From assembly GCA_015501585.1 (NCBI GenBank), contig JADNRY010000204.1:1-64000 (forward strand): a DNA stretch of 64,000 nt, written 5' to 3'. This DNA comes from Rhodocollybia butyracea (taxonomy: Eukaryota > Basidiomycota > Agaricomycetes > Agaricales > Omphalotaceae). Shown piece after piece: positions 57,960 through 64,000 of the stretch (positions are counted from its first letter, which is position 1; every line of letters starts with the position of its first letter). The position numbers were made by a program, and so were the translations under genes. The notes below the pieces were generated by a model that saw only the letters and a program-made list of their open reading frames with translations, searched no databases and was not told the origin of the DNA.

Positions 57960-59316
57960 ATGTCCATCGCAGAACGCGTAGTAACCCTTAAGGAGGAAGG
58001 AAACAGACTTTTCTCACAGAAAGATTACGCGTCCGCAAATGCAAAATACACCGAAGCTCTCGAACTTGGCGGAGATGATGCAATTTTGTACTCAAATCGG
58101 GCTGCTTGCAGGTTGAATCTGAAACTGTGAGTAACTCTGCTTTTCATTAACCGCGCTTTACTGATACCGATTGCATTCCTGAATATCATAGCTATCTCGA
58201 CGCCGAGTCAGATGCTCGCATGGTCAGTGGCGCAAGTGCCACTCATCCATTCGCGGAAAGTTCAGTTACTCATGTCAACCTTTTTTGGCAGGCGACGAAC
58301 GTTGACCCTGGGTTTGCGAAAGCCTATGCTAGATTGGCCACTGCTCAAGATGTAATCCATCCTGTTCCGTTCAGTGCGATTATTCACTAAAACACTAATT
58401 CTTTCAGGTCCTGCGTAAGCCCTATAAGAGCGTCGAGTCCTGGCAAAAATCCATCGAAAAGCTTCCTCGGGACAACCTTACACCTGCCCAGCTTAACCAA
58501 AAGACGGAATATGAGAAAGGACTTGCTACCGCACAGACCGCTTTGAACGACTTGATGGCATCTGGCACAAACCTCTTACATGTAAAATTGGATCCAAAGG
58601 AGGACTTTCCTTGGATTCGTGCGAAAAGGATGATACCACACCTTATGCATGGATACCCAGCACTGTATTTAATCACTCACGAGTCCATAGGGGTTGGATT
58701 ATGCAAGGTTTTTATCAAGGTGGTATGTATCAAAATGCCGTCGCTGAACTTGAGTATATTGGTCGCGCTATCGAGCTTATCAAGTGGGGAAGGGAACAAT
58801 TCAGAGACGTTCGTAAAGAGCACCGAGGCGTCATTTTCGAAGATACGTTCTTGCGTGGAGTTCAATCACTACATCTGGAGGCTTTCCTAAAGGTAAGAAC
58901 ACTACACATGTATCAGTATTGAGACTCAATCTTTTCCCCGGTGGTACTAGATGTCAAAAGAGGCTGACGATGCGACATTAGAAGAGATTTTTCGAGAAGC
59001 TGACGAAATTATTGCCAGTGTCAATGCTGCAACCATACCCCCTCGTGAAAGCAACCTGTCATTTATTTCAGCGTATTACTACAAGCCTAAGGGCCAAGCA
59101 TTATCGCATGTATCTTTCTTCATTTCTGCTTCTATGACGGAGCGACTACGCTTTGCTATACCTGAAATGAAGCGGATTTGGGCTCGTTCGTCGTTTGCGA
59201 TAGGGGGAGAGGATATGCTCTTTAACAGGGCACCGGAGATGGAGATGAACCTTCGGAAGGCGATTGAGAAAGGGAAGGTACAGTTGGATGATAAAGTAAT
59301 TCTTGAGCGTATGTAG
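57960..59316 (+). CDS. TPR-repeat protein
   Basis: Exons 57960-58126, 58192-58222, 58292-58351, 58408-58581, 58629-58892 and 58951-59316 give 1062 bases, 353 residues. The N-terminal 110 residues form three TPR motifs of the Hsp70/Hsp90 co-chaperone type (LKEEGNRLFSQKDYASANAK, AILYSNRAACRLNL, AYARLATAQDVL). The rest (WIPSTVFNHSRVHRGWIMQG, AVAELEYIGRAIELIKWG, RGVIFEDTFLRGVQSL, AIPEMKRIWARSSFA) fits a TPR-containing family I remember from Agaricomycetes, but appears shorter than remembered members in the middle and near GQALSHV. One join is doubtful: the 47-base segment 58582-58628 can be an intron (GTAAAA...AAAAG), yet it reads in frame as KLDPKEDFPWIRAK, so a deletion with frameshift is the alternative. 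Confidence 0.7.
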
Positions 59317-59974
59317 GAGTTTGTTGTTGATGGTTATGATCTGTATATTCTAGCTTGTTTGAACTCGAAGCAGAACTTTGTCTAAATAGTGACTCCTCTT
59401 AAACTTCTATTTATCATACAGCCAATGATTTGGAAGTAAAATGGAAGACATTGGCCAAACATTGGCCCTCAATCAGGATAGGATTTGGAGTGAATCTTGT
59501 TTAAACTCCATGAGTACTGCGTTTGGGTCCATCCAAGGTATTTTCTATTTATATATCTCAATCATCTGTTGGTAAGCCAGAATGGCCAAGGACAATTCAA
59601 CAGGCCTTTCGTCGTTGAGCAAGAGATTAATCCCAAGCTTTTGCTATCAATCATTTGATGCCACTTACATCCGACGACTGAACGCAAAGCTGCAACTTGC
59701 ATCACTCAGCTGTTATAGTGATAGATATGTACATTTCGAAAATATCTTATGACAAGTGTCTGGCTAGTGCTAAGACAACCGTAAGACTCGCGGACACCTT
59801 TAACAAAGATATACGTATAGCATTTGGTATGCTGCTGCTAGTACCTTTCTGGGTCGCATCTGGCGAATTCGCAGAGCTTGTAGTTGCGCTTCCGGATGGA
59901 CTAGTATTTGTTGTATTGTCAGTCGTGTACCTATAGAAAATTGTCAAAGACCGTAGACAAGGCAAAGGATAAGT
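59317..59974. other. Intergenic region between convergent genes
   Basis: 3' ends of the TPR gene and of the secreted-protein gene; no other gene was recognised. An open frame at 59697-59936 has no motif. Confidence 0.6.
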
Positions 59975-60601
59975 TCATAAATACACGAAGCTGATCAACG
60001 AAAACACCCCAACATCGGTCTGTGAATCTGTTCTGGATGGGCTGCGTCCTTTACTTGCGAGTACGATAGTGTGCTCGCTATTCTTGTCCAGACCACTCTT
60101 ACTAAAGAGTGGGGCTGCGCAGCTAAAGGAAGAGTTTGCGGGAGGGACAGCATAACCGTCTACATCAGTAGACTCCCCGTTGAGAGTGACTGTGTATTCC
60201 GGAGAGAACTGGTACTGAAGCGAGTTGATAAATATTGCAGTGCCTTTTGCAGAATGAGCACTGTCTTCTGCAAGTCTTCACAGCCAGAGACTCTTACCGT
60301 TGAATTTGAACGTTGCGCTAGAATTGACAGCATTCTGCTGCATGGCTACGGAATCAGTGCAACTGCTGGGAACCACATTATAACATCCTGCGGTCGTGCC
60401 CAGTGTTCCATTAGATCCGAATTGACATATAAGTGCATCATTGGCGTTCACAAGCTATGCACAACGGCCATCAGGTTGGAACGCACCAGCGTTAGAGGGT
60501 CAACGTACAGTTATCTGACTGGTGTCTGTCTCGTTGACCGTGATATTTTGCGATAAGGCAACACCTGTCAGGGTTAGAACTATGATGATGACTTTGTGCA
60601 T
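59975..60601 (-). CDS. Secreted or cell-surface protein, uncharacterised Agaricomycete family
   Basis: Exons 60509-60601, 60298-60454 and 59975-60243 (introns of 54 bases each) join to 519 bases, 172 residues. The signal peptide is MHKVIIIVLTLTGVALSQ. The mature part has a Cys-containing N-terminal stretch (GTLGTTAGCYNVVPSSC) and a beta-rich domain with NGTAIFINSLQYQFSPEYTV, LNGESTDVDGY and LFSKSGLD...HTIVLASKG, ending FSLISFVYL. This pattern is widespread in mushroom genomes, often as the ectodomain of single-pass membrane proteins. Here the protein stops after SFVYL without a TM helix, so it should be secreted. Four potential N-glycosylation sites of type N-x-S/T are visible near the N terminus. 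Function unknown. Confidence 0.8.
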
Positions 60602-62148
60602 TGCGCTGTAAAGAGTGACTTGAAAGAGAGTAGGTTGTAGAAGGAGAGAAAAAAAGAGCCAGAGAATCGAAACACGAGAGAGAAGAGAAGTCAAGAGAGA
60701 AAACGCCTAGGTTATTGTTGCCAGGCACAATTTCCTATTGGTGGGCGAGAACAGTACCGGAGACGGAATTATTTATTGCACGGCATGGCCAGTATCAGAA
60801 AAGTTTACCCGTATCCGATGAATGCAGCTTTTCGCAGGATGTCTGTAACTAGTAGCGCAGCGCTCAACGTTTCTTGAGGTATTGGATAAACATGCTCACA
60901 TGCAGTACTCGCCTATAATACTCGTGGAACATCTATATTCGAAACCATTGCCAATGTACAGGATGGTGAAATAGCATTAGTAGAACCAAAATCGGTAGGT
61001 GGCGTCCGATTTAGAACTCGGTAAAAGCAGCTTTGACCGTTACTACTATCAGTTCTGGAATGTACAGCATTTACCTCTGCTTCTCTTTAACTTTGTCCGT
61101 ACTTGGTATTCCGCTTTTCCCTTCAGTCGCGTATGCATCCGGTTGGTTGACGATGATGGGAAGAAGTTAAAACGATCGATCGATCAGCGCTTATGCTAGC
61201 GCTAAACGCTTTTACCAACTTGCATCTCGTTCTCTGGCATCTAAGGGCATTGGTTTTTATGAATACCACTCAATTCGCAGGCTTAAAGCTTAAGCGCTTA
61301 ATGATAGAGCGAGAACGCTGCGGGATTCTCAGATCTCGGGCACACGCACGTCGTCGCGACGCCCCAGATAAACACACTGGAAATTCTGCGGGATAGTCAT
61401 TGGAATCGGCGAGTTTATTCTACATTCCCGCTATTTCTTGACTGAATCTAACCGGAGATTACAGGAAACAACTACATGGTTTCAATCTGAAGAATCACTA
61501 TCGTTCAATTCGCTTTGTCTTCTTGAACTTACGGCCCCAGACCCACCTCCAGGAAGATGCAGCCCACCCATCGGCTCCAAGGCTGAATTCAATCTCGACG
61601 CGACAACATAATAATAATGCACAATGGATATTATTCTTTTGACTTCGAAAGCAGGAGGTCTCAATGTTGGAGATCCCATTAATTGTGGATATTGTAGAGG
61701 TTGGACTAGGACTAGACCAGAGCTTCGAAATAGGATGTCGAGTAGGAAGTCAAAATGCCTCAGTCCCCGTTTTACCATGCTTCACCGACTTGGTGAGTTT
61801 CTGGGCCATTTCAAGCTTTTTTTTCGGATTCGATACAACATCATATACACGCTCCATCACATCGTCCTCCGAACGCCAAGATTTTTCATCTCGTCAATGT
61901 TCGTTTCAGTTATCCTCCTCCGCTTTGCCCCCTGAAGGCCTGACAGGTCATGAAAGCATCTACGCCTTCCGTATCATCAGCAGCTCTAAATAAACGGTGG
62001 TTCATAATCGATTAATCACTAGCACTGGTCACCAATCAAGCTTTCAAGTGCCCGTCAGCGTCATTTCCAGGGATCCTTTTCTGCCTGAGACGGTGTCGAC
62101 TGGAAAGTCCATTTGCCAGAAGATTATGACTCCATGTCATAAACAAAG
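60602..62148. other. Intergenic region, no gene recognised
   Basis: Promoter of the secreted-protein gene on the left. Open frames up to 109 residues on both strands near 61480-61990 have no motifs. Confidence 0.5.
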
Positions 62149-62806
62149 ATGGCCCCGTACCATTGTCGGGTGTCCGGCCCTGCCCAGCGTAGGCCCAACC
62201 ATCATTTCCATTCCAGGTCTCTCTTCTTCTGCTTCATCCACCTTCGCCTTTCGTCGCTCGGCATGTGCATCCACCAAACGCTTTCGTATATACTTGTACT
62301 ACCTCCTCCCGCATACGCTGTATCTCCTCCTCCGAATTACGCAGCATACTCTCCCTTTCCCCCTGTCCTTCATCGTATGTCAAGCTCCTCCGCCGGTGCC
62401 TCCACTACCCTCGAGATATACGCCTATGGGTACCGACCCGTTACATCTCCAGGACCCTCCAACTATAATGTCGGTTCTGGGACAGGCATGGGCCTCGGGT
62501 GGGAAGACGATCGTCCCTACGGAGAATCGCCCTTCTCGTTCAATGCCCCACCCCTCCATCCACACCCGTCCTCCGGCAGTGGTGGAAACGGGAACAGCAA
62601 GAAGCGGGGCTTCTCAGCTGTCGATGACGGAGATGGTGATACCGGATCCAGTGAATCAAGACGCATGTGGCAAGAGAAATACAAGCCTCGGTATGTCATG
62701 GATTCATGTTCTGTGCTTGGGTCGCTTATCGCTAACATTGTCATTGTATAATAGCAACCACGTACCCTGGTTTGATTCTCTTTTCATTAGAATATCTTGT
62801 GGATGA
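62149..62806 (+). CDS. Probable disordered Pro/Gly/Ser-rich protein, boundaries uncertain
   Basis: A long open frame (ATG 62149, alternative ATG 62377) reads PPPAYAVSPPPNYAAYSPFP, then YAYGYRPVTSPGPSNYN, GSGTGMGLGWEDDRPYG, SSGSGGNGNSKKRGFSAVDD and SRRMWQEKYKPR. The low-complexity, acidic and basic blocks look like a disordered regulatory protein. After KYKPR a GTATGT donor (62694) and a TAATAG acceptor (62755) would add NHVPWFDSLFIRISCG and a stop at 62806. Alternatively, downstream exons continue: 62792-62884 contains TIIGICYGCCMILLLLIR in one frame, and 62942-63060 a frame with DEYSDVYIEHINDDGSIDEV. I cannot decide. Family not recognised. Confidence 0.4.
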
Positions 62807-63459
62807 TGTCAAGTACATTCTTTCCAGGACGATTATCGGAATTTGCTATGGATGCTGCATGATCCTACTGCTGCTTATTCGGGTGCGTATCTCTTAGCGC
62901 TTGCGCGGGGTACACTGCTTCCCGGTCCTTACTCTTTTTAGTTCCATCTGGTTTGCCAAAACAAATTACGGGATCCCGCACCCAGTAGTGATGAGTACAG
63001 CGACGTCTACATCGAGCATATAAATGATGACGGAAGCATCGATGAGGTCAAGGTCGAAAAGGTCTTCCCCTTTTTCACTGTTCTTTTTGCCTTCCGCGGT
63101 CTGAGCAATTTGCCTAGGAATTCCTGGACTTAACCGACTTTCAAAGTCGTGATTTCCGTCATGTTTTGTAGACTTTCAAGATTCACGATATCATTGTAAC
63201 AATGAGTGTAACTTTCAAATAATACAATCATAATCTTTCACTGCGAAACTTATTTTCGGCCAGTATCTCGCAAAGATGATCGAAATCATCGAATATCTTT
63301 CGTGAGCAAGTCAGGTGATCGTGTAAGGCAAAGCCCTTTGTCTTTTGTCCTATTTAAATCGTGTAAATCGTGGCTCTTTGTTTTTCCACATCTTGACCTT
63401 TTCCCTCACTGTTGAGCCACTCCTGTCTTCAACAAAACATTGCAAAATTGCTAGAAATT

Positions 63460-64000
63460 ATGCCCAACGCCAACACAGTACGCATACAAAGTCTCGTATC
63501 TACATTACCTTGATTTGACTGTTTCATTCAGTTTGATGCGTCCTTACTCTCGTCTGAGGACAAAGAAATTCTCAGCTTGTACCGCAATCAGGCCAAAATT
63601 ATAAGAGAGCGTGGTTCTCTGGACAACAATTCTAGGATCATGGACACTTGGCCTCAGTTGTGGTTGCCGATGAAAGAGTTGTTGGAGAAATATAGGATCG
63701 GCGCTGAAAATGAAGGCAAATACTTATCGGCAGATGCTCAAAGTCAGCTGGACCAGCTCTTACGGCCTATCTGGGCCTACATCGATAGTATCCTTTCCTC
63801 GATCCTTGTGGACAAAACTTCGTTTTCGCGTCTTCTTTCCACTAGCTCAGGCTTTCTATCGCTCCTTGTTCACTCCTGGATGATAACGGTACACATGCCA
63901 TCTACTGGGAACGCCAATGACACCGCTTTCTTTCACGTTGGGAGCGTCGCTAATCAGCTGTACAGGAACATCCACAAAGAAGCTAGCGACACCGAAGTTG
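63460..64000 (+). CDS. Uncharacterised protein, N-terminal part (runs off the window)
   Basis: Exon 1 is 63460-63477 (MPNANT, then a GTACGC donor), exon 2 begins at 63532 after TTTCATTCAG and stays open to the right edge. The translation starts FDASLLSSEDKEILSLYRNQ, continues MDTWPQLWLPMKELLEKYRI and LDQLLRPIWAYIDSILSSIL, and has STSSGFLSLLVHSWMITVHM near the edge. The helical, Leu-rich style resembles large uncharacterised Agaricomycete proteins that often end in a MYND zinc finger, but that part would lie outside the window. At least 162 residues are visible, with no frameshift. Confidence 0.65.

Noticed and set aside
61997..62806. 269-residue frame overlapping the Pro/Gly-rich ORF
   Set aside because: The overlapping frame has the better composition (PPPNYAAYSP, GSGTGMG); only the last few codons of the 269-residue frame are used as a possible second exon.
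1..64000. CRISPR arrays, bacterial operons, riboswitches and terminators
   Set aside because: The sequence is a spliced eukaryotic genome; no regular spaced repeats were seen.

Overview
The window looks like genomic DNA of a mushroom-forming basidiomycete (Agaricomycetes). Genes are cut by many short introns (about 45-60 bases, GT...AG), one coding exon is only 8 bases long, and several products belong to families typical of this group: DUF6533 seven-helix proteins, CHAT proteases with TPR-like repeats, TKL-type kinases with an HGD-HPGN catalytic loop, F-box-like/LRR proteins and small secreted proteins. Most genes below were rebuilt by joining exons by eye. Exon coordinates are given where the joined reading frame closes exactly.

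Layout. (1) 1-8060: a tandem duplication of about 4 kb. Each copy carries a minus-strand gene for a single-pass membrane protein (ectodomain, TM helix, coiled coil, PPxY tail). The second copy has an open frame through all recognised exons; the first has a one-base deletion in the TM exon. (2) 9529-13605: a TKL-like kinase and a DUF6533 membrane protein, both minus strand. (3) 15540-35420: an accessory region of nested segmental duplications. A module of up to 2.8 kb occurs three times, plus one fragment. A second unit holding cyanovirin-N homology (CVNH) lectin genes occurs twice in full and once as a promoter-side fragment. A coiled-coil gene and its inverted broken copy lie between them. 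A 957-residue CHAT protein follows the third module copy. (4) 36784-49999: sparse genes, namely a C2H2 zinc-finger protein, a frameshifted relic of an Agaricomycete-wide family, an F-box protein and a small secreted protein. (5) 50161-64000: mostly housekeeping-type genes, namely a Rab GTPase, a dual-specificity phosphatase, translation initiation factor eIF4A (397 residues, nine exons), a TPR protein, a small secreted protein, a disordered protein and the start of an uncharacterised protein at the right edge.

Working together: there is no operon logic here. The biologically striking part is 15.5-35.4 kb, where repeated cassettes have placed two multi-domain CVNH lectin genes, an unknown coiled-coil protein and a CHAT caspase-like protease close to each other. 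Carbohydrate-binding lectins and CHAT/TPR proteins are both plausible parts of fungal non-self or stress responses, but joint function is inference only. No transposon proteins, tRNA, rRNA or CRISPR arrays were recognised.
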